Below are positions 1 through 9,671 of a stretch of 43,561 nucleotides of DNA, one piece after another. Where the stretch lies: positions 1 to 43,561 of the forward strand of contig JAUCBJ010005535.1 in assembly GCA_032718475.1 (NCBI GenBank). The letters are read 5' to 3'. The notes under the pieces were generated by a model that was given only the letters and a program-made list of their open reading frames with translations, ran no database searches and was not told where the DNA came from. The DNA comes from Nemertoderma westbladi (lineage: Eukaryota; Xenacoelomorpha; Nemertodermatida; Nemertodermatidae). The number at the start of each line of letters is the position of its first letter. Within the stretch, counting starts at the first letter, position 1. Position numbers and translations under genes: made by a program.

Positions 1-28
1 GCATGCCGATCCTAGTAGTAGTAGTAGG
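1..28 (+). repeat. 3' tail of a LINE copy
   Basis: The first bases are the same as the 3' end of the two LINE copies at 9892-11978 and 17443-19070: a GCATGCC core, then CCTAGTAG. Here the tail runs on as five TAG units, so the element ends in a short TAG microsatellite. The body of this copy lies outside the window. It ends 27 bp before the LTR at 56. Confidence 0.75.
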
Positions 29-55
29 GATAATGTACATTCGGGCTCGTTAACT

Positions 56-713
56 TGTGACGGGATTGAGTTCAATGATCCCGACCGGGTTAGGTTGTAC
101 GCGTCACTTTGCTGCTGGGCTGCTGAACTAATATCTTTGGCCGAAGGCCGTCGGGAAAATAACAGAGTTTGTGTTTCTCGTTGTTAATGTTCCAATGATA
201 ATAGCACAGTATGTATAACAGATAACAGTAAAAATTGCAATACAGAATGATGACAGCAGTATATGAAATGACGGTCTAAACTATTGCCGGTCCCTAACTG
301 TGTGATTAATGAACTGACCGGTAAATCAGTAATCAGGATAACTATATGATTGATACACATACATATTGGTTTCACCTCTACTCTACTTTGGCCTTTGCTA
401 CCCAATGGATGCTTTCCTATCTTTCCCCATGTGCTCCCCTGCCCGCTATTGGCTTATATACTAAGTGTCACTTTGGCTCTCCCTGTAGGTGTTACCCCCT
501 GCCGCTAGCATCGACTAGCTGGGTTCTCCCTCTGAGGTGGTTTGACCTCTCACCTCTCTCTGTGGCTTTAGTGCATGTGTCGCCCCCCCCCCCCCCCAGA
601 GTTGGTTATAAGGCGACATTATTATTGGTAATCTCGTATCGCCAACTATATTGGTAAAATGCCACTGGTCCCATTTTCGGGTGGGTAATGTAAGGGAATT
701 GAATCCGCTTACA
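56..713 (-). repeat. 3' LTR of the minus-strand element
   Basis: This 658-bp LTR pairs with 13217-13875. I count about 19 substitutions and a few short indels between them, so the insertion is fairly young. It contains a C15 run at 583-597 and, on the minus strand, a TATATAAG box at 453-460. It has TG...CA ends. Confidence 0.92.
453..460 (-). promoter_or_regulatory. LTR TATA box
   Basis: TATATAAG reads on the minus strand inside the LTR, just upstream of a CCAAT-like word. The same box is kept in the other LTR at 13615-13622. Its direction agrees with the coding direction of the element. Confidence 0.5.
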
Positions 714-724
714 CTCCCACCCAT
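714..724 (-). other. polypurine tract next to the 3' LTR
   Basis: On the minus strand the bases just before the LTR read ATGGGTGGGAG. A purine tract directly upstream of the 3' LTR is the usual plus-strand primer site of LTR elements, which fixes the element on the minus strand. Confidence 0.6.
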
Positions 725-1436
725 GCTATCTTCCCGGTAAGAAGATAGCATCAACCTTAAGTGCGCTTCAATTCCGCTGGAACCCAATCTAATATTGGGT
801 GTGGGGTGGAGTTCTTTTCTCGGGGTCGGCTTTCCAGACCACCCCCCCTGGGTGTGTTATTGCTACCCATCCTTGGTGCAATCGCGAGCTATGTTGCGCC
901 GAGGTATCTGGTGTCTCTGTTTGAGACTATTGTGCTCATTCTCCACACAATTTTCTTTAATCTTACTCAAATCTTCCTCAAGGACCTTGCTGTCCCTTAC
1001 TCTCGCTCCGGTCTCTTGGGACTCATCCTCCCTCACTGCTCGCTCCCCACACTTGAATTGCACTCCTTTCACTTCCACACATGCCAACACCTCCTCTCCA
1101 TACTTCCCCGATTCCCCTGTACTCAACCGATATTTTGTTTTGCTCTCCATTCCCTCCTGTCAGGCTCCCACATTCTCATCAGTGCGGCTGCATTTGAGAA
1201 ATGGGATCTGTCTAATGTCTCATCCTCCTGTCGTAGTCAAGTGGTCCCCAATCCCAGTAGCTAGTTGGAAAAGGTTATATATGACTATAGTACTTACATT
1301 GGTTATATTTTGATTATTAATTAGTTATTTTACATACGTACATACCAATTGCACTTAATTATTTGCACTTATGAGTTCGTATTTTTACCCTACATGTGGT
1401 GCCTTCCAGGCACACCCACATCTCTGTCCCTGAGTT
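725..1436 (-). other. 3' internal region of the LTR element, no clear gene
   Basis: The stretch between the last zinc-knuckle frame and the LTR has no recognisable domain. A minus frame of 95 codons at 863-1150 is rich in Glu and Lys and could be a remnant of coiled-coil coding sequence. Long plus frames here are better explained as shadows, because they are Pro/Ser/Leu-rich and low in complexity. Confidence 0.4.
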
Positions 1437-2417
1437 CTAGTTCGCTCCTCCCGTCTTCGGGAACCATCTGAGTTCTTTGCCCCTGTTGTCGTCTTGTCTG
1501 GGCCGCTTCCTTCCCTCCGGTTTGTCCTCCCTGAGACTCCTCATTCTTGTCATTACCGTCTTGCTAAGCCCCGTTGTTGGTTCTTTGGGCGCAGGTGTTA
1601 TCAACTCCCGGTATCGCTTTGCAGGTGGTCCCTCTGAGTGTCCCTCCTGTTTCCCCCTGGTAGCGTCCCACAGGATCATTTTCATCGCCCACGGCACATG
1701 CTCCACCAGAAAGTCCCTGAACTCGACCCTGTTTTCTGGCGACCATCTATCCCAGTATCTCTGAGTGTTAATGACTCCTCCATACGATGCCGCTGTCGCT
1801 TCCTCCTGATATGTGAATGACAGTCTCCTCTTGATAATCTCCTGGTGGGCTCCCGGATTGATATTAAAGAAGCCCCACCGTAACTCCTGGGCCTTCATCC
1901 TCTGCCGTGTCATGACACCGACGTCGGCCCACTCCTCGAAGATCTTGAACTTCTCTTTGTCGTCCATCCAGTCGCACTGGCGCCCATAATGCCCTCGAAA
2001 GTTGCACTTTGAGCATCGGTTGTGCAGCCTCGGCTCGCGACAGTAGAGACAGGTCATCCCCTTTTGGAATCAATACAAGCAGCTCTTTTCCTGGTGGGTT
2101 AGTCTCCCACAGTAATCACAGCCGTGTATCAATGCATCCTGCCCCAAGTCATCCTTTGCCCCGTGTGGTCTCCTGGGTCTATGGAGCCGCTGATAGGCAA
2201 ACATCTCGATGCTGTGGTCCCTACCCATATCGATGTCTTCCTCCACCCTCGGCATCGTCTCCCCAAACACTACCCGTGGTGCCATTCCCGGTTGCTCGCC
2301 CAACCTGATCGTACTTGCCGCGAAATCCATCGTCGGCTTCTCATGCTCCCAGGCCCGCTTGCCAGGTTTGTCCCAGAAGGCTCTCGCCCCGCTGGCCATC
2401 ACCACTCTCCCGCCCAC
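1437..2417 (-). pseudogene. zinc-knuckle end of the accessory frame
   Basis: Two minus frames in the same phase (2417-2070 and 2057-1437) are parted by one TGA and four codons. The first ends with a CCHC knuckle of spacing C-x2-C-x4-H-x4-C (CDYCGRLTHQEKSC). The second opens with a looser C-x2-C-x5-H-x2-C unit and then a second perfect knuckle (CSKCNFRGHYGRQC). The tail is basic and ends in a KR-rich segment. CCHC knuckles bind single-stranded nucleic acid in retroelement proteins, so this part probably gives RNA or DNA binding to the exonuclease-like domain upstream. The TGA may be decay or a readthrough stop. The adjoining frame 2341-3273 overlaps this one and needs one frameshift to join. 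Confidence 0.6.
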
Positions 2418-3273
2418 CAGTCCGTATCTGAGTGGCCGATTCTCTCAATGGGCGGCATCTCCCCGAACTCGTCGTTATCCTCCTCCCTCGCCGGGAATGG
2501 ACCCGAACCCAGTAACCCGGTAGATCCACTGCGTCCCTTTCCGCCTTAGTTTCCACCCATGACCTTCCACCCCTCCTGCTCCCTCGGTCTTTTCCTTGCA
2601 AAATCGTCCTCGGAGCCCCCTGCATTACTTGCAATCCCGATGTCGACTGTTTCGGTGATCCTTCCGTCCATCCCAGTTCATCCTCCAGAAACTTGCCTGA
2701 GGTCTCCGATCCCCACCTCAGCTCGTCCACGTTCTGAGCTTCGAACTCGTATTCCTCTCCCCTTATATCCGCTTCTCTCTCAGCAGCCTCCTTCCTTTCT
2801 CTCCTTGCGACCTCCTCCAGTCTCCTCTCCTCGATTCTATCCGCTTCCAACTTCTTCCACCTCTTGTATGGTGGTGTGTCCACCTCTCTGTCCACTAGGT
2901 GTCGGCTATCGTAGTACACCGACTCGCCCTTCAGCCCCGGGTGGTCTACAAGACCCTCAAAGGCCACCTTAAAGGCTCTCCTGTGATGTAGAGGTGCTCC
3001 TGATAGCAGAAACGCCGTCGGCTCTCTTCCGATAACCACGGCCATGAATAAGTTTAATAAACCTATCATTATCCAATCCTCCTGTAAGATATATCTCTTC
3101 TGATATATCTTTATCACTCCCCTTCGGAAGTGATATACCTCTTGCTTCCCTGGCCTCGCTCCCCATTTCAGCGAGTTTGCGAGTTCCGCTCCGTATTCCT
3201 CTCGGAACTTGCCCCAGTCCATCGGCTTGTGGCAGACGAGCCCATGAGCTGGCCCTTCGCCACTGCTCCACAA
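2341..3273 (-). pseudogene. exonuclease C-terminal half and charged linker
   Basis: This 310-codon minus frame overlaps the exonuclease-like frame 3168-3635 in a different phase. Its N-terminal part continues the same fold: a DWGKF motif at residues 19-23, at the place where RNase D/WRN-type exonucleases have their conserved Trp, and QKRYILQED at residues 58-66, which resembles the Exo III tyrosine motif. The Exo III spacing is Y61-x3-E65 (or Y61-x4-D66), not the usual Y-x3-D. Residues 130-185 are a Glu/Arg/Lys-rich helix, probably a coiled coil. The C-terminal third is Arg/Ser/Gly-rich and may be out of frame. It passes by frameshift into the zinc-knuckle frame at 2417. Confidence 0.5.
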
Positions 3274-3867
3274 TGTCCCGTGTTCTCTACCAATCCCAAC
3301 CCCTCTGGCCCCGTCATAGCTATATAGACCACTTGCTTGTCCAGGAGATTGGGGGTCTCCGGTCCGATTATTCTATCCGCGTTGTCGCGGATCGCCGATC
3401 CCACCTTAACCGTAGTCTTCTGTCTTACTAGGTCCTGCACCGCCCTCGGCAACTGGTTCAACTTCAGCCCGCTCTTCTTCCCGTAGGTCCCCAGATCGAA
3501 TAGAAAGATATCTCCGTTTGGCGCTGCCAAATGCAGTAGTATGGTTCTAGCCGATCCCGCCGACCCTCTTCTTGAGCCCTCGTCGTCCTCCACAGTCCCC
3601 TCATCGTCTAGGACCATGTACCCACCCCTGCTCACGGATTCTACAAACCTCCTCCACTCCTTCCTCGGTGGTTCCTCTCTCGTGCATCAGCCTAAACTGG
3701 TCCTGTAGCGCGTGCGCTTTGTGACCCTTCGCTAGCGGTTTGTAGTATCCTCTCATCTTCTCCTCCGGATGCCTCTGCGTGAAGTCCACTAGTAACTCCT
3801 TTCCAGTCTTCTCCGCCTTTCTCTTCTTTACTAACCTCTCCGCCATCACAAACTTTCCCGCGCTCAC
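3168..3867 (-). pseudogene. DEDD-type 3'-5' exonuclease-like domain, N-terminal half
   Basis: Two overlapping minus frames (3867-3601, then 3635-3168) hold a Lys-rich N-terminus followed by an exonuclease-like core. In the second frame, an Exo I-type D-x-E lies at residues 10-12 (VLDDEG). It is followed by a strand pair RTILLHLAAPNGDIFLFDLG at 30-49, as in RNase D, WRN and EXD1 proteins. KVGSAIRDNADRI at 77-89 stands where Exo II is expected, but Asp84 is one place off the usual position. A linker with LLDKQ follows. The domain then continues in another phase at 3273. DEDD exonucleases trim nucleic acid 3' ends with two metal ions. Here at least two frameshifts and shifted catalytic residues argue for decay of this copy. 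Assignment is by pattern only. Confidence 0.55.
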
Positions 3868-5042
3868 CTAATTGGTGGGGCCTTACAAAGTCTCAATTTG
3901 GATGAGTGTCGTTAAACAAGATGTTCTGTGTTCCGTTCAGTAATGGCCTACCTCCTAGATTCTAATTTTTTTCGTATATTTTCCAAATATACCCCCCAAA
4001 GTGTCAATTTTCTCCTAAATTGTAAATTTGTCAGTTACTTTAATTATGATTCTAGAACTCCCTCCCTCCAGATGCCATAATTTATTAATTTTTATTTCTA
4101 ATATTATTTATTCTTCCCTCTCCCTGTGCTATTAACAACTGTCAGCAGGTTATTTTTGACTTAGATAACCCTTCTACTTTGTATACAGGGAAGGCTAGCT
4201 ATAATTTTACTACGCTAGCTTCTTACCAGACAGCTTTCTGGCCCTGTAACAAATAACCTATACTTACACTACGGGCTGTGCGGTACAGTAGTCTGTCTCA
4301 TGCGGCCTACACGGTCTGTCCTGCTGTACCCACGTGCCCCCCTCTTCCCTTCGTGGCGCTCTCAATGCCCACAACTTCTACGGTACTATTTACCCTACTA
4401 CTACTACTATGGTATGTGTACATACCCTTTACTTCCTTATGTGGCACCCTCAGTGCCCACTACTTCTACGGTACTATGTACCCTACTACTACTACTATGG
4501 TATGTGTACATATCCTTTACTTCCTTATGTGGCGCCCTCAGTGCCCACAACTTCTACAGTACTATGTACCCTACTACTACTACTATCGTATGTGTACATA
4601 CCCTTTACTTCCTTACGTGGCGTCCTCAGTGCCCACAACTTCTGCGGTACTATGTACCCTACTACTATGGTATGCCTACATACCCTCTAATTCTGCTCAC
4701 TACGTGGCGCCCTCAGTGCCCACAGGTTCTATGGTACTCGCTATGTACCTTACTGTTATGTACTACCTACTACTACTATTACTACTTATTTTATTATTTT
4801 GCTTGTTTATTTTTTTGTTTTATGCGTGGGAAGGGCATCTCGCCCTCATTCCCACCCCCTCAGTCCAATAAATTGGACAACTAAACTCTAAGGCGACCCT
4901 TCCAATAGGCAACACTTTCCTACCGCCCTCCTGTAGGTCTTCCTATCTTTGGCCCCTATCTTTCCTCCGATCCTCACTTCCACCGACCTAATCCTTCCAT
5001 CTTCGTCCCCCCCTAGTCCAACTTATTGGACGACTCAACAAC
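3868..5042. other. non-coding spacer inside the LTR element
   Basis: There is no recognisable protein between the accessory frame and the acidic frame. The stretch is AT-rich at 3950-4150, carries the 88-bp minisatellite at 4352-4762, and then a TTTTATT-rich segment near 4770-4820. The words CCTCAGTCCAATAAATTGGAC and CCCTAGTCCAACTTATTGGAC near 4859 and 5012 are a short direct repeat, each with an inverted half. This is where a pol gene would be expected, and none is seen. Confidence 0.5.
4352..4762. repeat. 88-bp minisatellite, about 4.6 units
   Basis: Units begin with (C)A(A/G)TGCCCAC near 4363, 4451, 4539, 4627 and 4713. The first three steps are exactly 88 bp and the last is 86. Each unit contains a TAC/CTA microsatellite core and TATGTGTACATA. 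The array keeps all three plus-strand frames open for some 400 nt, because 88 is one more than a multiple of three and the unit has no stop in any phase. I do not regard those frames as genes. Confidence 0.9.
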
Positions 5043-5880
5043 CTAAGGGTGATTCTTCCAGCAGGCAACTCTCCCACTGCCCCCTGTAGGTCCTCTTAAT
5101 CTTCGTCCCACGCTTCTTGTCAATTCCAACTCTCTTGGAATTGACCTTCCCCTCTCTTCCATCCTTAAATCGGGTCTTTCCATCATCTCACTGATCTCCT
5201 CGTGGTCCCCTGGTAGCAAAATGCCACCCTTCATCTTGTCGTCACTTGGCGGTAGAATGCCTCCCTTCATGTCATCCTCACTGGTACATGCCACCTCTGC
5301 TGGCCTCCCCCTCAATATGTGCGCCGGCATTAAAGCCCCTGATGATCCCCGGTCATCCTTCGTACGCATAATGGCTTACCATTTAATGCCCCTTCGTACT
5401 CTGTCAGCCGCATGTGTGTGTACAACACGCCTCCGCCAACTTTCCTGCCTCCTTTGTCACGCTTCGTTATCGACTTCTCTGCCCCTGGTCTAATGTTCCC
5501 ACATCTTCTCCCCTTCCACCCTGTCCTCCTGGTCGACCTCCTCCCCATCAGTATGCTTCTCATCTGGACCAGGGTCTGTTCCGGACATCACTCCGGAAGT
5601 CTCGACATCCACTCTTCTCCATCCTCATACCGATACTCGCCAGGAACATCTATGTTCCATCCCATAGCCTCTATGTCCTCTGCGTCGAACCCATTCTCCT
5701 CCTCCCACTCTCTTGCTATTGCTTCTCCTTCTGATTCATCTATTGGCGGTATTTCTCTGGACTTATCTTCCACCCTTTCACCACGCCCCACTATGTGTAG
5801 TTCCAGATCCATACCCATCCCCGACTCGTGGTATCCTTCCTCGGGCTGCTTCCCATATGGGACCTCCCCATCACCATCGT
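5043..5880 (-). pseudogene. acidic frames downstream of the protease
   Basis: Minus frames at 5818-5588, 5563-5330 and 5369-5043 follow the protease remnant. The first is strongly acidic (REWEEENGFDAEDIEAMGW). The last contains two DMKGG/KMKGG units. They occupy the place between protease and reverse transcriptase in BEL/Pao polyproteins but show no RT motif (no YxDD, no LPQG-like box). They are probably the last coding part of this gag-protease precursor in a changed phase. Confidence 0.35.
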
Positions 5881-6105
5881 TTCTCCTCTATGTCCTCAAC
5901 AGTGCCGAACAGCATGCACCCTGATGTCTCTGACACACCAAATGGTGTCCTATTCTTAATTGGGCCAGTGAGCGTCCATCCAAATGGCGTGAGAGTGGCC
6001 ATCGGGTCTCGCTCCCTGTCATCGCCGAAAATGGTCTGTAGTCTCTCGTGGGCTGTCGGGCAATCCATGCCGACTATGAGAGATACTTTCGGGACAATAA
6101 AATAA
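5871..6105 (-). pseudogene. BEL/Pao protease, C-terminal piece
   Basis: The minus frame reads SLIVGMDCP and, about 25 residues later, ATLTPFGWTLTGPI. Both are hallmarks of the aspartic protease region of BEL/Pao polyproteins: a hydrophobic-G-x-D strand, then T-x-x-GW-x-x-x-GP at its end. The frame stops soon after at KRW. It is separated from the middle protease piece by an AT-rich stretch (6106-6533), and the upstream codons of this piece run into that stretch. Confidence 0.65.
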
Positions 6106-6533
6106 AAAATTTTAAATACAAATACCTAAGACAATTAAAACTAAAATTAAGAATGCAAAGTATGTAAAAATTCGGCAACAGGTATATCATCATCAGTATA
6201 GCAATGATAACTAAATATATAAACTAAATTTAACTAACAATTAATTCGCCGTACACTATTTCCCTAATGATTGTTTCACATCAGTACATTTGAGTCATCG
6301 CTAATTACAAATAAATTTAATTGAAAATAAAAATAAAGGAAGAAAATGATATATTTCACCGTTGCATATCTCCGACTGACACTCCTCACCACCCCCCCCC
6401 CCCCCACCACCACTCCTCCCATCAACGGTCTGCTGAAGTACTAGCAATCGCTATTTCGGCCATATTATGTGATTTGGGAGTTGACTAATTATTTTTAATA
6501 TTATTATATATTTCGGATAATAAAGGGCCGGGC
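6106..6533. other. AT-rich interruption inside the protease
   Basis: About 430 bp of AT-rich, stop-filled sequence separates two protease pieces that should be adjacent. It contains a C14 run at 6392-6405. Minus-strand borders could be read as an intron: a GT-rich donor area near 6545, and TTTATTTTATTGTCCCGAAAG before the next coding piece. They could equally be the edges of an inserted element. I see no clear target duplication. Confidence 0.45.
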
Positions 6534-6760
6534 CTATCCCGGAACTACTACTACGACATCCAGCTCGGGCACGGAGAAATCGATGTTGTCCAGGTACCGG
6601 TATTGCTCGACCTTGATCTTCGTGGGTCGCCTGGCGTTAATATTAATCGATTCTATTATTCGGATGGGTTTGATGGTAGCTTGCTTGGCCTCGTCTGTAA
6701 CCCTATCCTTGCGGCCACCCAACTTTCCGTAGAGTGAATGCTGCTCTGCTATCGACCAAC
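6534..6760 (-). pseudogene. BEL/Pao protease, middle piece
   Basis: This frame continues the protease from the end of the capsid/knuckle frame in another phase. It has a basic stretch, then VEQYRYLDNIDFSVPELD, resembling the segment before the hydrophobic-G-x-D strand. The phase change falls just after the active-site area near 6750. That area reads LVDSRA where D-S/T-G is normal, so the active-site glycine appears to be arginine. The protease of this copy is therefore doubly damaged. Confidence 0.55.
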
Positions 6761-7806
6761 ATTAGTGTCGTGACGTATAGCCCGTCCTCTCCTACTATTC
6801 TCACTGGTACTACCCCGAGTAGTACTGTCCTCTTCCTCCTTGCTCTCGTCGTGCTCGTTGCCATGGTTTGGCCTCCAGTCTCATTAGTCTCATCGTGTTT
6901 CATTGGTGTTTCCCTACACTCTGCGAATCTGTGTCCTCCTACCACACATCGATGACATAGTCCATTTATACCCACACAGGCTACCCGATCTTGTTTAGGC
7001 AACGCCTGCCAATGCTTGCAGTTCATGGTCTGGTTGAATGCATTTGTGTGTAATTGGCATTTGTATTTTGGATTGTAGCCTTCTTTGTATAGCGCTTCAC
7101 GTATTGCGCATATATTTATACCTAGCGGTTTAGTGTTTTTATTATTTGGACTCAGCCTACTGGGGGTGTTGGGATAATATTTGTTCGTGTTGTTGTTTTG
7201 TTTCTGTCCCTGCCTCGGTGTGGCCCTACTCCCAGCTGTCTGTGGACTTGCAGTCCCCTGTGTCGCCGCGTATGGTAGTGACTGTCTTAATTTTGTTAGT
7301 GCATTCGCCGCACTGTGCTCGGGTTTAGGCCTGTTGTATTCAGCTTTCGGCGCCCTCCCCAGACTATCCTTGCTGTAGACTGGATCTGTAATCAATTCTG
7401 CCTCATAGTTAAGGAAGTTTGACATCTCCTCTAGCCCTGGCTCCGCACCTTTCTTCTCCCAGGTGGAGAAGGCAATCTTTCTCCACTTGTTCCTCAGCCA
7501 GATCAGTAGTGCCTGCGCTATTGTAGTGATGTTATTCGATGCGTTGAGTTCGTAAGGTGCATCTAGGGTCTTTAGCACAATTTGCGCCTTTTCGACTTTA
7601 TTCGCGAAAGTCTTGATGCTGACAGGGTTATCCTGTAGTCCGCCTGATGTTATTTCCCTTAAGGTTTGTAGGGTGATCTTCGCAGGATGCCCAAATTCCC
7701 TGTCCAGGGCCCGCCATGCAGTCGTGAATCCACCTTCGATACCTTGGTACTGCCTTACGATGTCGTATGCTGGCCCCCTGTGTAAACTTGTAGGTATTTG
7801 AGGCAC
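6703..7806 (-). pseudogene. BEL/Pao gag: capsid-like domain, zinc knuckle and protease start
   Basis: This 367-codon minus frame begins inside the DUF1759-type gag domain (GPAYDIVRQYQGIEGGFTTA, ALDREFGHP). It runs through a helical capsid-like part and a Asn/Pro/Gln-rich linker (about residues 165-240). It then shows the Cys/His array typical of BEL/Pao gag, ending in CHRCVVGGHRFAEC (C-x2-C-x4-H-x4-C). The last 50 residues enter the protease (LGVVPVRI, LMLVDSRAAF). Its upstream half is in a different phase at 7755-8168, and the break lies at a GGGGG run near 7771. The protein would package element RNA. It is intact neither upstream nor downstream. Confidence 0.72.
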
Positions 7807-8168
7807 TCCGCCTGCGTCAAGTTTTTCGTTAATATTTCATTACTGTACATGCGCCGGAATTGCAGGTATTCCTCCGGCTTACTACCATCGAATTTGAATG
7901 GCTCCACTGGCGGTAGCTCAATCCTGGTCTTTAGCGCATCGATGAGTGTTGCCATTCCCATCGCTTGTACTTCCAGCGCGCTCGATGGTTGTGATGCAGA
8001 CTCCCTTGATGTTGGGTTCGGTTCGCCTGTCGGGCCCGTCGACTTTCCTTGTGTAGGATATATCATCGGGGGTAACGGTCCCCTAGATATCTCTGTGTCA
8101 CACGACTTATTTGGGTCTGAGGGGTTTGGGGTTTTTGTTCTTGGTTGAGTGTATTGCTGATATTGCAA
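7755..8168 (-). pseudogene. BEL/Pao gag: start of the DUF1759-type domain
   Basis: The minus frame has a Pro/Thr/Ser-rich N-terminus, then IELPPVEPFKFDGSKPEEYL and ECLKYLQ, the usual opening of DUF1759 gag domains (LPKFDG-like motif, then a short helix). It goes out of frame after LKYLQVYTGG, at a run of five G on the minus strand, and the rest of the domain follows in the frame 7806-6703. One missing or extra G in that run explains the break. Confidence 0.68.
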
Positions 8169-8935
8169 TGGGGGAATGTCACCCTGCCCCCCCCCCCCCC
8201 CCCCCCACCAGTGTTATATTTGGCACTGGGGTTTATATTACCATGTTAGGGCCCATGCATCTATCGGCAATAGCTCCCCCCTCCACTGGGTATATATTAT
8301 ATCCCTGCATGTTATATTCATACTGGTGTGCAGGTACCGGTATAGGCCTATCCACTTCTTGCCTACCTACCAGTATGTATGCCGCGACTTCCGGGTCTAA
8401 TTCCATTGTCTGCGCTACCCTATCGCCTACACTATCTCTCCCAGCATGGCCTATAGTATGTGCAGTAAGGCCTACAGTATGTCCTGCAGTCTGCCTGTGT
8501 CCTTCCGGACCGAAGTTTAATCTTCTCGAATATTCCAAGAATTCCTCCCCGCGACTACCATATTCTCGATCTGCAGCTACGTTCCGTCGGGAAGTTTCTC
8601 TTCGATCCCCTATTCTGTCTTCATCCTCATACCAGCAATCTCCCGGATCTCGAATCTCTGACTCCATCTCGACTACTGACGGATCACTGTCCGTCCTTCC
8701 TCTCCGGTTGCTCATAGCAACACTCCTTCGATTCTCCTCACTTCGTCTTGCTTCAGTGCAGTGTTCCTCCTCGTGAGATCTTGCTTCGACCTCTCGGATA
8801 AACTCCACTGTTCTTCTTCCGTCTTCCGACTGGGCTCGACATTTTCTTGCTCGCCCGCTCACGGCGCCAACATCTCTCTCTCTGCCTGGTTGGACGGTCC
8901 TGGGGATATTCGCAATCCCCCTACTGTTCTCTGTC

Positions 8936-9121
8936 GTCGGGTGCCGCGGTTCACCTAACTCGCCGCGCGCATTGTCCGCCGACGCTTGTGGGACATTCTC
9001 TGCCCCCCCCCCCCCCCTCTCGCCCACCGTTGGGTGCCACGGCTCACTTAACTCGCCGCGCGCATTTCCCGTTGACGCTTGTGGGACGTTCTCTGCCCCC
9101 CCCCCCCCCTCTCGCCACGAA
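8936..9121. repeat. two 93-bp in-frame repeats
   Basis: GTCGGGTGCC at about 8936 and GTTGGGTGCC at 9029 start two units of 93 bp. Each ends in a C-run (9003-9017 and 9096-9109). Because 93 is a multiple of three, the unit codes for 31 residues without breaking the gag frame. Confidence 0.8.
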
Positions 9122-9230
9122 TCTCTTGTGGTGGGGTACCTGTTGCCCCCCCCCCCCCCCCATCCGTCACCTCTTACTTCGCCCCTACGGCTACGCCCCT
9201 CTCTAGTCAACGCACTATCTCTACCCTCGC

Positions 9231-9401
9231 TGGGTTTGTTCACCCCCGCTTCTCCCTGTGCAACTGCGTGGCCTTGCAGGCTCTCATTGGGTTTATTCAC
9301 CCCCGCTACTCCCTGTGCAACTGCGTGGCCTTGCAGGCTCTCGTTGGGTTTATTCACCCCCGCTACTCCCTGTGCAACTGCGTGGCCTTGCAGGCTCTCA
9401 T
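9231..9401. repeat. three 57-bp in-frame repeats
   Basis: TGGGTTT starts units at 9231, 9288 and 9345, each 57 bp, almost identical. They encode three copies of a 19-residue unit on the minus strand (core ESLQGHAVAQG). Confidence 0.92.
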
Positions 9402-9671
9402 TGGCCGGCTCACTTGTTCCCCTTACGTTTGTATTAATTGCACCGTTATTAATTTCGCCCTGATTCGTTACACTGTTACTAATGATATTACTTTGATTAA
9501 TTTCCTCGGGGTTATTCAACGTATTATTATTACCTAGGTTATTATTTATATTATTCAAATTATTTTGTTCGGAATTATTTACATTATTTAAATTATTTTG
9601 TAAATTTAAATTATTATTGTTACTGGGTAAAATATTATTTCCTGCAAGAAAGGTTTGATTAGGGTTGACTA

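Noticed and set aside
346-1313. Long plus-strand frames (346-657, 761-1264, 795-1313)
   Set aside because: They overlap one another and the LTR, are Pro/Ser/Leu-rich, and lie opposite the coding strand of the LTR element.
4278-4762. CRISPR-like array
   Set aside because: The units are contiguous with no unique spacers, and the DNA is from an animal.
4278-4884. Three overlapping plus frames of 118-197 codons
   Set aside because: All come from the stop-free 88-bp minisatellite, and each repeats the same peptides in shifted phase.
8111-9537. Plus frames opposite the low-complexity gag (8111-8776, 8972-9463, 9079-9537)
   Set aside because: The repeats and G-runs keep several frames open. The minus frame has the sensible charged and repeat structure.
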